Of a stretch of 64,000 nucleotides of DNA, positions 12,442-23,070 are shown piece by piece. The stretch lies in NCBI GenBank assembly GCA_023053575.1, contig JAKZAP010000001.1:28414533-28478532 (forward strand), read 5' to 3'. The notes below the pieces were generated by a model, which saw only the letters and a list, made by a program, of their open reading frames with translations, was not told the DNA's origin and made no database searches. The position numbers were made by a program, and so were the translations under genes. The DNA is from Branchinecta lynchi. Lineage: Eukaryota; Arthropoda; Branchiopoda; Anostraca; Branchinectidae. How positions within the stretch are numbered: position 1 is the first letter of the stretch; each line of letters opens with the position of its first letter.

Positions 12442-12671
12442 GGGATCGACTAAAAAGAGGCACGCACGACACGCGCAAGAGGCACGAGTAATAAAAAGAG
12501 ATTAGCAAGTAGTAGAAGTAGACCAGAGCCTAAAAGAAGACACGTTAGAAGATTGTTCCCGCCCCCTCACTCTTTAGCCTGAAAGGGACCTTTTAGTTTG
12601 TGTGCCTCTTTTTAGTACTCATGCCTCCTCCACTATGCCGTGCCTCGCCGTGCTTCTTTTTAGTCGTTTCC
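12442..12671. mobile_element. Mutator-like MITE, 230 bp, 9-bp TSD
   Basis: The left end GGGATCGACTAAAAAGAGG is inverted at the right as CTTTTTAGTCGTTTCC. It is flanked by AGATTTGCT (12433-12441) and AGATCTGCT (12672-12680), a 9-bp duplication with one mismatch. The arms continue with GGCACG words and GAGTACTAAAAAGAG, so most of the element is one palindrome. The length of TSD fits Mutator-like (MULE) elements; the transposase is absent. Confidence 0.7.
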
Positions 12672-12680
12672 AGATCTGCT

Positions 12681-13837
12681 CAAGGACTTTTTATGTGGCG
12701 TTTGCAACTACGGACGATAAGGAGAGGCCGCTTCACAGAAAACCCAATTACGGAATCTTGTCTACTTTTCTGACTTCCTCCTTCATAGTCAGGCATTTTT
12801 GCATTTACAGGTAAATTTTTGGGGGTCGCTGGTTTTCGGTCCTGATCTCCTGGAATACACTAACCTTACCTTAAATCGCACTTCCAGCGAGATAAGGTGG
12901 TCTAATCTTCGGGTAGAGTCTCTCGCTGGTTGGCGGCTTGATTGTTAGATCGTTCTTGTTACATCGGCTCACTGGCAGTCCAGGGTAACCTTACAGTGGA
13001 TGTCTCAAATATATACAGTAAGCACTTGTATTTCGGATGTATTAAAAGGGAAGCCTTACGAAGACCTCTCAAAGACCCTGGAGTTGCTAAGTAAATTATT
13101 CAGGCGCAGATGGGAGACGGCATCCAGTCATTCCAGATGAAATCCCAAAGAGGAACGAAAAGAGGAGAAACAACCGACAACTTATACCAGAGTCCACTCA
13201 GAGAAGATGCATAAGCTGCAATCAAGAAAAAAGCCCGCGTGAACTTCTTCCCAACGCGAGTGATCGACACGGCGAATGGCCTATCTGGACGCGCCATTTA
13301 GTCCCCAAATGTGAACAACTTCATCAACAGAGTGGAAAGTTCTGGGAAGCTTATAACGACAAATACAAAACCTTGGCTGAATGGTCGAAAAAAAATAGCC
13401 TGACAGCAACTCGTCAAATGGAAGACCAACTGCCAGATGGTGTAGAACAACTTTTGTTAACTTTGGGAAGTTACAATAAAATACAGTAGACTGATGCAAG
13501 CTTAATAACTTGTTTTGTTGCTGTATAGCATTTCATCTACAACAACACTGTGTCTGTCAATTGTATAGGTCGAGCGTGGTGAACGAAATTCTATGGGCAA
13601 TAGCATTCGGTTGAGGGTATTGCTGGACCACTTTTGCTCACGGCGGAGGTTGCGGACTTCCGAACGAAGAGGGAAGACTCTCTAAAGACTCTCTCTCTCT
13701 TCGTTTCTTGAATCACATTAGAGCAAAAGTAATCAGTTAGTTTACATCATAGGGTAGCTTACATTATAGTTAACTGAAAGACATATAATAAATGGCATCG
13801 CAGCCAAAAACAAGAGAGAAGAACTCAGTCCTCTGAA
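12681..13837. other. No gene recognised
   Basis: Open frames at 13100-13297 and 13281-13499 (minus) show no known motif. CTCTCTCTCTCT lies at 13682-13700. Confidence 0.4.
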
Positions 13838-14098
13838 AACGTGAGCCTCCGTAGACTGCTTGGTATATGTTGGACTCACAAGATAACAAAAGAGCATATA
13901 GGAAATATCACAGGCCAACGGTCCCTCATGGAGACCATACGAAGGCATAGATCGAGCTACCTTGAACATGTGCTGCGCATGGACGATTCGAGAATCCCCA
14001 AGTCTAAATTTGTCTGCACCCGCCACAGAGGAAGACCCAAAAATACACTCCATCATACCTACACTAATTACTTACGGCACGTCCATGTCTCAGTATGA
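13838..14098 (+). pseudogene. LINE reverse-transcriptase C-terminal fragment
   Basis: The 85-codon frame reads LRRLLGICWTHKITKEHI, then GNITGQRSLMETIRRHRSSYLEHVLRM and RIPKS...RHRGRPKN. It matches the tail of LINE polyproteins, whose pattern is R-x-L-x-I-x-W-x-x-x-I-T-x-x-x-I then R-R-x-x-W-L-G-H-V-x-R-M and G-R-P-K. The usual tryptophan and glycine before H-V are replaced (SYLEHV), and no catalytic domain is attached, so this is a 5'-truncated fragment without function. It lies on the plus strand, opposite to the other LINE pieces. There is a stop soon after HVSV. Confidence 0.7.
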
Positions 14099-14139
14099 AG
14101 ACATCGTCAGAGCCGCAAGCGACTAGATCAGCCGGTATT

Positions 14140-14381
14140 GACTAAAACGAGGCACGGCAAGGCATGGCGCAGCAGGCATACGTAACAAGAAGAGATAAGC
14201 AAGTAGTAGAAGTAGACAGTAAGGGAAGATTTTTAAATCCAGAGCTTAAATTAAGGCACGTTAGAACATAGTTCTCGACCCTCACTGTGAAGCCTGAAAA
14301 GGGCCCTTTTAGTTGTCGTGTCTCTTTTTGGTTCTCCTGCCTCCCACACTATGTCGTAGCGTGCCGTGCCTCTTTTTAGTC
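14140..14381. mobile_element. Mutator-like MITE, related copy
   Basis: GGTATTGACTAAAACGAGGC at the left end pairs with GCCTCTTTTTAGTCCATTCC at the right. The body is shared with 12442-12671: AGCAAGTAGTAGAAGTAGAC and GGCACGTTAGAA occur in both. No convincing target duplication is visible here, so the exact ends are less sure. Confidence 0.6.
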
Positions 14382-14392
14382 CATTCCAGTTT

Positions 14393-14541
14393 TAGAGACG
14401 AGTCGAGATTCTTCTTGGATACCCTGGGGGCATAAGAGGATCTAAGGCAAGGAAAGACATAATTGATCCTCCGGCGGGATTTGAATCCACGACCTTTGAC
14501 TTACTAAGCCACTGCTCTACCATTGAGCTACAGGCTTGGGA
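14393..14541 (-). mobile_element. tRNA-derived SINE (Thr-like head)
   Basis: Read on the minus strand, the head has an A box TAGCTCAATGG (14520-14530) and a B box GGATTCAAATC (14478-14488), the internal RNA polymerase III promoter. The D arm GCTC/GAGC is intact and the anticodon loop would be TTAGTAA (anticodon AGT, threonine). The acceptor stem cannot pair and the T loop has one extra base, so it is not a functional tRNA. The body (14393-14460, with TTCTTGGATACCCT) is shared with 27955-28025. Confidence 0.65.
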
Positions 14542-14588
14542 TTATAAAGTCGCAAAACACTCCAGTTCTCAGGTAGTAGTTAGCTTAC

Positions 14589-14776
14589 CGTCTTATTTCT
14601 CGAATTCTTAGGCCTGCATGATAAGTAGGCAGTAGTCCCGGCTACGACTCGAACAACGCTTGGTAATGAGTTGTCAAACTCCTCGTCAACATTGATCACT
14701 GGCGAAAATAAAGTTCTGTTTGCTGATCCTTCGCGAAGTGCGAAGGCCGGGTCTCCAGTTATGATTGATTTACTTC
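14589..14776 (-). CDS. Internal exon of a dpr/zig-8-like immunoglobulin-domain protein
   Basis: This is the one exon that looks real. On the minus strand a polypyrimidine tract (CTCTTTGTCTGTTTCCTTGCAG) ends at a 3' splice site just before 14776, and the exon ends ACG followed by GTAAGC (donor at 14588). The 188-bp exon starts with two bases of a codon and ends on a codon boundary. It encodes a short linker (SKSIITGDPAFALREG), an acidic stretch (NVDEEFDNS), then VVRVVAGTTAYLSCRPKN and SRNKT. The latter is the A'-B-C region of an Ig V-set domain with its B-strand cysteine. It closely follows the dpr/zig-8/lachesin family pattern, in which the next exon would begin VSWIR. These are neuronal surface proteins that bind partner Ig receptors. 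The continuing exon and the signal-peptide exon were not found, so the introns are probably long. A Met-initiated reading upstream uses the splice tract and is not the true start. Confidence 0.75.
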
Positions 14777-15478
14777 CTGCAAGGAAACAGACAAAGAGGA
14801 TTAGGCACATGAAGAGCAATGAGGATTAGGCACGTCTCGAGATGATAAGAAGAACCAGTGTTGCCACTTTAGGCTGCAAGGCCGGAAAAGTTCTTAGAAA
14901 CAACTTAGACGCAGAGGATAGACAGCCTCGCGCGCAAATGTAGCGACGTACCTGTCAGTTTGTCCACCGTCTATTCACAATTCCTAAAATGCAACAGTTC
15001 GTTGACCCAATAGTTCGCCCAGCGTCAGTTGTATGGAGTTTTGGATTTGTGTCACGTGTTGTGTTTCTGTCGCGAGGGAAATGATGAAGGGTCAAAATAT
15101 GGGTGAAATGTTTGGGTCAGCTGTTGGCGGTCTAAATGACGGATAGGCGAGCTGTTCGGCTGGCTAAGTGTTGGGTGAAGAAAAGTCGAATCTTTTGAGT
15201 GGGCCAGTGGCGGGTTGGCGTAGTAAAGGCCCGATGCAGTGAACATACAATGGCTTGTTTCGTCATGATACTGGAATTTTTCTCTTCCGAGTTTCCGACC
15301 TCTCTTCGAATTTAGATGCCTGTCTGTGCTAGCCATACCAGATTGGTGAAGATTCAATATTAGCCTCTACCATGTCAGCCAGTCTGAGGAAAGTTTTCGC
15401 TACCGTCCCCATTCTCTGCGCTACCCTTTCTCTTGGCCTCTGACTTCGTCCTTTGCACAATTTTTATGGCAATTGCCT
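14777..15478. other. Probable intron of the Ig gene
   Basis: Directly upstream of the Ig exon. The 101-codon minus frame at 15052-15357 has no recognised domain and no splice signals that would join it to the exon in phase. Confidence 0.4.
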
Positions 15479-15735
15479 TCCGGCCAAGTGCCATATACCG
15501 ATCACTTTTCCGTCGGTCTGTCTGTCGGTCGGTCGGTTAGTCCGGTGTTTGCGAGTTAGGGTACTTCCTGATATGCTAGGACGATGAAACTTGGCAAGCA
15601 TATTAGGGACCCGACCAAACTAACTTGGAAATAGTCACTTGCCCGATCCGACCATCGTGGGGGGGGGAGGGAGAGGTTTCTTCATCCTCTGACCCAGCCC
15701 AGCAAGTTTGGCGCATCTTAACCGAATACTTCCAT
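15479..15735 (+). repeat. R1 interspersed repeat, 5' part
   Basis: Starts CCGGCCAAGTGCCATATACC, then GTCGGTCTGTCTGTCGGTCGG, GAGTTAGGGTACTTCC and ATGAAACTTGGCAAGC. A G-run with GAGG follows at 15659-15675. It matches the copy at 50655 and the inverted copy ending at 1278. Confidence 0.8.
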
Positions 15736-17215
15736 ATGACCTAGCTGGTTTTTGTTTTTCTTCTTGTTTCCTTTTGCTTTCTGTCTCCTTTTTAAATTTA
15801 AAGTGAAACCATAGGTTGAATTTTCAGCATCCTTCAGTTTTTCTTGTTGGGGTATTTCTTACTACATGTGCTTGCAAGTGCCGTATGAGCTTACAGCTCT
15901 TGTTAGTCAGCATTTGAATCTTTCTGGGGTATATACGACAAGATTTTTTCTTTGATTTCCTCCCAAACGACAAAATCGCATGAATGTTCACCACGCAGAC
16001 GCAGAGGAAACGAGAATTTTTCTTTGATCATTGAGCAAATGAAGACAGAAACACCTGGGAAGACAGCCACTGAAGAAGTTGGAAATTATCCCTTTCTAGA
16101 ATTTTCGTATTCAGTCATACTAGGATTACCATATTTTGTCTCAGAACAAGTTAAAGAAAGCGATTAGTCTTGGACAATCAACTAATCTTTTGTTTTTCAG
16201 TTGACATTTATAAAATCCCTACACATAAATTCCTACACTGTAATAAAAGGAAAAGTTTACGTTGCTTGTCGCAAGGTTTGTATAATTTGTCGCATAGTGC
16301 GAGCTGTTGTTTCGAATCGCAGCAGTATGAATCACGTTACAGGCTTCCTTCCTTACTCTTCTTTTACCTCCGATTTACTCCAACGAGTAGCAGTTCTCTT
16401 ACTTTTGATTTACTCCAAAGAGCAGTTGGAGTAAACAAACAACATGTTTGCATTTCTAAATCCCCTCGTAGAGTATAGCTGCTTTGAGCAGGTTCAACAC
16501 AGTTTTGGACAGTTCCACTTCGACTTGTTTGCAGATAGTTTCCTCCGTAAATGATGTGGGACATAATACTAACACGAGTGTCGTCGCAGCTCAAAATTAC
16601 ACAACACCCCGGGGCCCCATGCGGAAAGAAGTTTATATTTGAATTACGAACTGTTTTCTTTATGTCCGGGAGAAAATTACTGAAGTGACAACCACTTAAG
16701 TAGTAAGAGCTGAGTTCTATGGAAATCGCTGGCCCGAGGATTGTCTACTTCTTGCTGTCTTTACAAACATTAAACTTAGCAGAATCTCATCTTATTTTGT
16801 ATCCCGCAGCCTATCTGGATTTTTAACCAATACCAGGATAGCTTGGAGATTTAATTAGATCAATTTAAACAGTAAAAATCACCTTCTTCCCGATATCCTG
16901 AAAAGCACGAAGGAACGGATTCCAGTCAAGATTATGCGATTATGTTGATTGATCGACCACTGAAAGTGAGAGCGTTCAAGTTCCAAGCAGCTTGAATTTA
17001 TTGGGAGTTTTAACGTGTTTTTACGTGTTATGTAAATGACCCATTGGCTCGGAGTTACCATATTATAGAAATGCTTTGATTCAGTTGGGGCTTTTTTTTG
17101 TAGCAGGTTGCGTCAGTAAGTTCAAATTTCATCACAGTATTAATTTGATGATGATGATGTTGTGCTAAAAAGTACAAAGAGCAACTAAGATTCTCAAAGA
17201 TCGTTCAAAACAAGA
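15736..17215. other. No gene recognised
   Basis: The piece 15860-15910 (TTGCAAGTGCCGTATGAGC then TTACAGCTCTTGTTAG) recurs at 33035-33085. GATGATGATGATG lies at 17147. Open frames at 15952-16594 show no domain. Confidence 0.4.
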
Positions 17216-18222
17216 CCAAAGGTTTCGATGGGATCCCAAAAATTTAATATCTGATCCAGACAACTGGGTCTTGTCTTAGCCAGATCCAGTCATCGCCAGA
17301 CTCCTTGAACATTTTCACATTAAAATTCAGGAACAGATTAAGGCCAAATAGCTAGTCATCTGAGAAAACCAAGTACAGATATGGATTCAGCATGTGTGTT
17401 TACCCCTATATGTCATATATGTTTTGATGAAAACTTCCTGCCACTTCTGCCAATTTCCTGGCTTCGGCCGAACTCCAGAACTACTTCTCCGGCGAAAAAA
17501 GAAAGCTCAAAAACGAACTCGGGGTATCTTCTTTCCCCAATAAAGAACTTCTAATCAACTTCAAATAAAAATTTAACTCGTAACGAATTCACACAACAAT
17601 TTTCCGGTTTTGGCCGGATTTTTGGGGGAACTACATGTCCAGGTAGAAATCTTTTTCACGCAAGTGTTCAGCATATCTTTTTGCCCTAAATCGAACATCT
17701 AATCAACTCCAAATCAAACTTTTAATTTTTACAAACTTTCCGGTTTGGGCCGGATTCCGGGCGAACTACTTGTCCGTCGAGAAAATAGTTTTCACCATCG
17801 TCCTCAGCATGTCTTCCTACCTCTAAAATCGAACATTTAATCAACTTCAAATAAAACTTTTACTTTTAACAAATTTTCCGGTTTTGGCCGGATTCCGGGC
17901 GAACTACTTATCCGATGACAAAATGGTTTTCACCATCTTGTTCAGCATGTCTCCTTACCCCATAATCGACTATCAAATTAGCTGTTTCAAAATATTTTGT
18001 TTGCCCCTTAAATTTGAACCCCCTCCCCCACCCCTAAATGAAGGGCTACAAAGCCCATCTACGAACTTGACTGGTCCGACGACCCAACTAATTCTCACCC
18101 CAAGTTTCATCAAAATATCTTATTCCCTTCGAGAGTTATCGTGCTTACAGACGGACGGACGGACAACTTTTGCGATGTCATAGGTATCCCTCCACTTACG
18201 TTTTGGGATCCCAAAAACAATC
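17216..18222 (+). repeat. R2 interspersed repeat, best full-length copy
   Basis: From GATGGGATCCCAAAAATTT (17227) with the upstream AAGACCAAAGG shared by other copies, to TTTTGGGATCCCAAAAA at 18205-18221. It has three clear internal units whose GGCCGG lies near 17613, 17748 and 17886, so spacing is about 136 bp. It then has CCCCTCCCCCACCCC, a conserved CCAAGTTTCATCAAAATATC block, GACGGACGGACGG and the GATGTCATAGGTATCCC end. About 1 kb; no transposase. Confidence 0.85.
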
Positions 18223-18460
18223 AAGAACTGAAAGTTCACATTTTTTGCAATGGTAATTTAGTATGTATTTCAGCTAAGTGAACATCCGGTCTGGATATAT
18301 GATTAGAACAATAGGGTAGGCAATATTACCGCTATCGATTTTCATCCGAACAACACTGTCAGAAGTTTCATAACAGACCCCACAAGGATGCGAGGTTTCA
18401 ATAGACAGTAACAGACAACACTTGTGATCTTGTTATGCATAACTAGCATGTCAGGAAGAG

Positions 18461-20358
18461 GAATCGACTAAAAGTCGACACTAAAAGGCATACTAAAACC
18501 TAGGAAGGATATACTAAAACTAGGAAAGGTATACTAAAACGAGGAAGGGCATACTAAAACGAGGAAGGCTGTCGCCAGAATTTACCGCACCGTTTCCTTC
18601 CTCTGTTTAGTATTGTTCGAGTGGTTGGCAACTTTTCAAACCCAAAGTTCAGCTCCCCTTCCTCGTTTTAGTATCCTGGCAGGGGTAGGCATTAAGATCA
18701 GTGAGGGGTCGGCAAATATTAAAATTGTAATTCACCTTTTCATTCCTAGTTCTGACGGTAGGTGACTAATCCCACTAGTCCAGTGAGGGGTCGGCAACTA
18801 AGATATGTCAAGTCCATGATTTCCTTCCTCGTTTTAGTACCTTAAACGTACTAAAACGAGGAAAGAAATATTAAATTATTCTTCTTTAAGGTGTCAGCAA
18901 CTAACAATGGCGACTAAAATCCTCAGAGTCCAGCGAGGGGTTGGCAACTAAGATCTTTCAAGTCCACCATTCCTTCTTTGAGGATTCGGCAACTACCAAT
19001 GGCGACTAAAATCCTCACAGAGTCCAGCGAGGGCTCGGCAACTAAGATATTTCAAGTCTACCATTTCCTTCCTTGTTTTAGTACTTTCAAGGTACTAAAA
19101 CGAGGAAGGAAATGGTGAAATTTGAATATCAGAGTTGCCGACCCATCGCTGGACTGAGAGGATTTTAGTCGCCTACCGTCAGAACGAGAAATGAAAAGGT
19201 GAATTACAATTTTTAGAGTTGAAGACCCCGTAAACTTTGAATTTAAAAAGTCCTGACCCCTCAAAGAATATCAATTTAAAATTTCCAACTTCCTTCCTCG
19301 TTTTTAGTACTTCTTAGTTGCCGACCCCTCGCTGGACTCCGAGGATTTTAGTTGCCAACCCCTCAAAGAAGAGTAGTTTCCTTCCTCATTTTAGTACTTT
19401 CAAGGTACAAAAACGACGAAGGAAATGTTGAACTTGACATATCTTAGTTGCCCACCCCTAACGGGACTCGGGGGATTAGTCGCCTACCGTCAGAACTAGA
19501 AATGAAAAGGTGAATTACAATTTTGATATTTTGCCGACCCCTCACTGATCTAAAAAGAAATAGAAAACCGTGATTTTCGGGGTTTTTTCTTGATCAGCTA
19601 ATTATCCCTCTAGGATGATGTGCGAGGGATAAATATAAATTCGGATATTTCGGTTGCACTTCCGGCAAACCGTCCTCAGCGAAAAACAAAACAAAACTAA
19701 ATCATAAAATCCACCACAATCACAAAAGGAGAACGATGCGGAACCAACAGACAATAAGACGAGATATAACTAAAAAAAACAGAAGAAAACGGTGCGGATG
19801 CAGATAAAAATAAAATAACGAAAGATAAAATGTGCGTGTTAAAAATGTATAGGTACAAATCTGTGATTATTTACAATTCTGAGCTCTGTGTATATTTAAA
19901 TAAAATAACGAAAGTAATAACTGTGTATATTTACAATTTACCATCCGTCTGGGAAAGCGCAGAAGCTTTCCGCAAATCGGCCAACTCGAAAAATCCATTA
20001 TACGTTTGACCACTTTGGATAAAATCTTCCACAAAACTCCCGAAAAAAAAACCCCGAAAATCACGGTTTTCTATTTCTTTCGTAATGAATGGTCAGCTGA
20101 AACCTTATATTCCTCACTGATCTTAATGCCTACCCCTGCCAGGATACTAAAACGAGGAAGGGATGGTAAACTTTGGGTTTGAAAAGTTGCCGACCCCTCG
20201 AAGAATATTAAACAGAGGGAGGGAACGGTGCGGCCAATTCTGGCGACAGCCTTCCTCGTTTTAGTATGCCCTACCTGGTTTTAGTATTTCCTTCCTGGTT
20301 TTAGTATGCCTTCCTGCTTTTCTCGCGTTTCCTTCCCTTCCTGGTTTTAGTCGATCCC
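18461..20358. mobile_element. Mutator-like foldback element, 1.9 kb, exact 10-bp TSD
   Basis: Flanked by TCAGGAAGAG at 18451-18460 and 20359-20368. The ends GAATCGACTAAAA and TTTTAGTCGATCCC are inverted and are the same as those of 12442-12671. Both arms are built of the word ACTAAAACGAGGAAGG and of GAGGGGTCGGCAACTAAGAT, repeated many times in both orientations, so the element is a large imperfect palindrome with several smaller hairpins inside. It has no reading frame for a transposase. It sits inside the element 18354-20598 and is itself interrupted at 19552. Confidence 0.75.
19552..20111. mobile_element. Inner insertion, 560 bp, 12-bp duplication
   Basis: CCTCACTGATCT occurs at 19540-19551 and again at 20112-20123. 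The opposite arm of the host (18680-18715) shows the uninterrupted sequence, so the insertion is well defined. Near its ends GAAATAGAAAACCGTGATTT with CGGGGTTTTTT (19556-19588) is inverted as AAAAAACCCCGAAAATCACGG and TTTTCTATTTC (20044-20082). AAATAAAATAACGAAAG is repeated in the interior. Confidence 0.7.
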
Positions 20359-20619
20359 TCAGGAAGAGATGAAAAACTGCCAAAATGCATTTGTGGAATT
20401 GTCCGACCTCATCGACAAACAAAAAAGGAGGCACATTCTTTTTTGGCTGTTTGTGGCTCTTCCTGGCGATGCTTGTTATTCATAACATTTTCATTATGTT
20501 TTTAAACACAGTAAATAACATCCCAAGTGTTGTCTGTTACGCACTGTCTGTTGAAACGGCGCATCCTTGCGTTGTCTGTTATGGAACTTTTGACAGTGTG
20601 AGTCACTCCTTCGTGATTT

Positions 20620-21445
20620 CTGCATTCCAAAAAATTGTCTGGGTTCCCCCTACAACTCCCCCGTGGTTGCCGGACCCTGCCCTGGCTTATGAATGGAAAA
20701 CGATGGACGTGTTCTCTCGCCAACTAACAAATCCATCTTGATCAGAACATACCCTGGAGATTCTGCATGTCAAAGTGCCCGGATCCTTGTTGGATCTGTA
20801 AGTGTACAAATCTATCAATTGTCATTATCGTCAATTCGTGTCGATCCCTCCAATCGAAGCGAGCTACATAATTTCCGTTAGCCCACAACAGTCGGCGTGT
20901 TCATCCAAGACCAATAAATGGGGCTTCTGAGGCACGAAATCTTGCCAACTGTCTAGTTTCATTCAGATGGGATTGTTCTAGAATTATGCGTACCAAAAAA
21001 GCTTCCGGGGTCCCCCTTAAGTTCCCCTCTACGGTGCTCGGATACAGTCCGGATCTTAACTGCTGAACTAGGTGCAATTGACAGTCTTACGTGCAAATTT
21101 GAGTCCAAATCTTCCTACCTAACCGTACCTCAATATTTGCCCAACCGCCTTCCAACTCCCCCCAAGGTTGTCTGATCCAGCCCGTAGCCAAAATGGTACA
21201 TCTGGGATGTGTCTTCTTGACAATTATCAAGTTTTGTCAGTGTTGGAGAACTAGTTCGATAGTTATGCATACCACAACATTTTGTATTACCCCTCCCAGT
21301 ACTCGAATGGCAACTATCAAGACAATCGGGTTCGGCCCCTTGAATGCCTGATAATCTTCGTCGTTCTAGTCCATCTTGCTAAGTACCCTAACTTGTGATT
21401 AGCGGACCAACCAACGGAAAAGCGGATATGGCACCTGAGTGGATA
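20620..21445 (-). repeat. R1 interspersed repeat
   Basis: Same orientation as 1-1278: TTCCCCCTACAACTCCCCC, CCGGATCTTAAC, CTTCCAACTCCCCCCAAGG and GTACCCTAACTTGTGATTAG occur in order, ending near AAGCGGATATGGCACCTGAG at 21421-21440. Diverged by many substitutions. Confidence 0.65.
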
Positions 21446-21591
21446 TTTCGCAATTGGAGTGCTTGAGCCTCTGCCATTTTTGACTACCCTAACGACACGA
21501 TACCGTTTTTGCAATTTCCTTGTTTTGCTCCTTTCGAGGATGTCCGGTATCCAATTGCTCCCGAGAAAATCATTGGTCAGACTAAACGGTT

Positions 21592-22858
21592 TTTGGGATC
21601 CCAAAACGTTAGTGGAGGGATACCTATGACATCGCAAAAGTTGTCCGTCTGTCCGTCCGTCCGTCTGTAAGCACGATAACTCTCGAAGGGAATGAGATAT
21701 TTTGATGAAACTTGGTGAGAGGGTTCGTTGGGTCGTCGGACCAGTCAAGTTCGTAGATGGGCTTTGTAGCTCTACATTTAGGGGTGGGGGAGGGGATTAA
21801 AATTCATGGACAAACAAAATATTTTGAAAATGCTATTGTGATAGTCGATTATAGGGTAAGAAGACATGCTGAACACGATGGTGAAAACCATTTTGTCATC
21901 GGACAAGTAGTTCTCCCGCAATCCGGCAAAAACCGGAAAGTTTGTTGAAAGTAAAAGTTTTAATTGAAGTTGATTAGATGTTCGATTTAGAGGTAGGAAG
22001 ACATGCTGAAGACTATGGTGAAAATTGTTTTCTCGATGGTCATATTTCGCCCGGAATCCGGCCAAAACCGGAAAGTTTGTTGAAAGTAAAAGTTTTATTT
22101 GAAGTTGATTAAATGTTCGATTTAGAGGCAGGAAGACATGCTGAAGATGATGGTGAAAACTATTTTCTCGACGGACAAGTATTTCGACCGGAATCCGGCC
22201 CAAACCGGAAAGTTTGTCAAAATTAAAAGTTTTATTTGGAGTTGATTACATGTTCGATTTAAGGCAAGAAGACATGCTGAGCACTTATGTGAAAACAAGT
22301 TTCTACCCGGACATGCAGTTCGTCCGGAATCCGGCCAAAACCGGAAAACTGTTGGAAGTCAAAGTTTTATTTCTAGTTGATTAGATAAGCGATTTAGGGG
22401 TAAGAAGAGATGCTGAGTCCCTGTATGACAATCGTATTTTACCCGGACATATAGTTCGACCGGAATCCGGCTGGAATCGGAAAATTTGGTATAAGCTAAA
22501 TTTCTATTTGAAGTTGATTAGATGTTCATTACTGGGGAAAAAAGATACCCTGATTTCGTCTTGGAGCTTTCTTTTTTCGCCGGACAATAGTTCTGGAGTT
22601 CGGCCGGAACCGGGAAATTGGCAGAAGTGGCAGGAAGTTTTCGTCAAAACAGATATGACTTATAGGGGTAAACACACATGCTGAATCCAGATCTGAACTT
22701 GGTTTTCTCAGGTGATTAGCTATTTGGCCTTAATATGTTTCTGAATTTTAATTGTAAAAATGTTCAAGGAGTGTGGCGAAGACTAGATCTGGCTAAGACA
22801 AGACCCAGTTGTCACGATCAGATATTGAATTTTTGGGATACCATCGAAACCTTTGGTC
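21592..22858 (-). repeat. R2 interspersed repeat, longest copy
   Basis: Starts at TTTTTGGGATCCCAAAACG (21592) and ends near GGGATACCATCGAAACC (22845). It carries at least five tandem units; AACCGG lies at 21931, 22066, 22203 and 22339, spacing 135, 137 and 136 bp. Two units are joined in one open frame of 141 codons (21778-22203, minus), giving a 45-residue repeat with QHVFLPLNRT. The frame breaks in the third unit. Confidence 0.85.
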
Positions 22859-22861
22859 TTG

Positions 22862-23070
22862 TTCACATCTGCCGGTGTCTTTGGGATCCTCAAACGTCAG
22901 TGACGGATACCTATGAAATCGTATAGTTTCTCCGTCCATCCGTCCTTAATTATGTCTGTTAACACGATAACTCCCGAAGGGATCGAGATTTTTGTTCAAA
23001 CTTGGGGTCAAAATAGAGTTCAAGGTCGCAGATGGGATCGGTAGTTATGGGCGGGGGAGGGAATTCAGAG
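22862..23070 (-). repeat. R2 terminal fragment
   Basis: CTTTGGGATCCTCAAACGTC, GGATACCTATGAAATCG, TCCGTCCATCCGTCC and AACACGATAACTCCCGAAGG occur in the order of an R2 right end, directly abutting the previous R2 copy in the same orientation. Confidence 0.7.

Larger units (their letters stand above)
18354..20598. mobile_element. Outer inverted-repeat element split by nested insertions
   Basis: The left arm, 18354-18450 (CACTGTCAGAAGTTTCATAACAGAC ... ACAAGGATGCG ... AACAGACAACACTTG), reappears inverted at 20500-20598 (CAAGTGTTGTCTGTTAC ... CGCATCCTTGCG ... GACAGTG). The arms are about 90 bp long. The original element would be about 350 bp; the rest is the nested element at 18461-20358. No target duplication was found for the outer element. 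Confidence 0.7.

Noticed and set aside
14463..14541. Functional tRNA-Thr (AGT) gene
   Set aside because: The acceptor stem does not pair and the T loop has an additional base; better explained as the head of a SINE.
14580..14819. Signal peptide MLFMCLILFVCFLAG on the Ig exon
   Set aside because: The hydrophobic residues are the translated polypyrimidine tract before the TTGCAG splice acceptor.
15052..15357. Upstream coding exon of the Ig gene
   Set aside because: No Ig or signal-peptide features and no donor joining in the needed phase.
20385..20741. 118-codon plus open frame with hydrophobic N-terminus
   Set aside because: It begins in the flank of a Mutator-like insertion and reads through the inverted arm of the outer element into R1.
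21778..22203. Real repeat protein with 45-residue units
   Set aside because: The frame is lost in the third unit and in other R2 copies, so coding is not supported; kept only as a question under R2.
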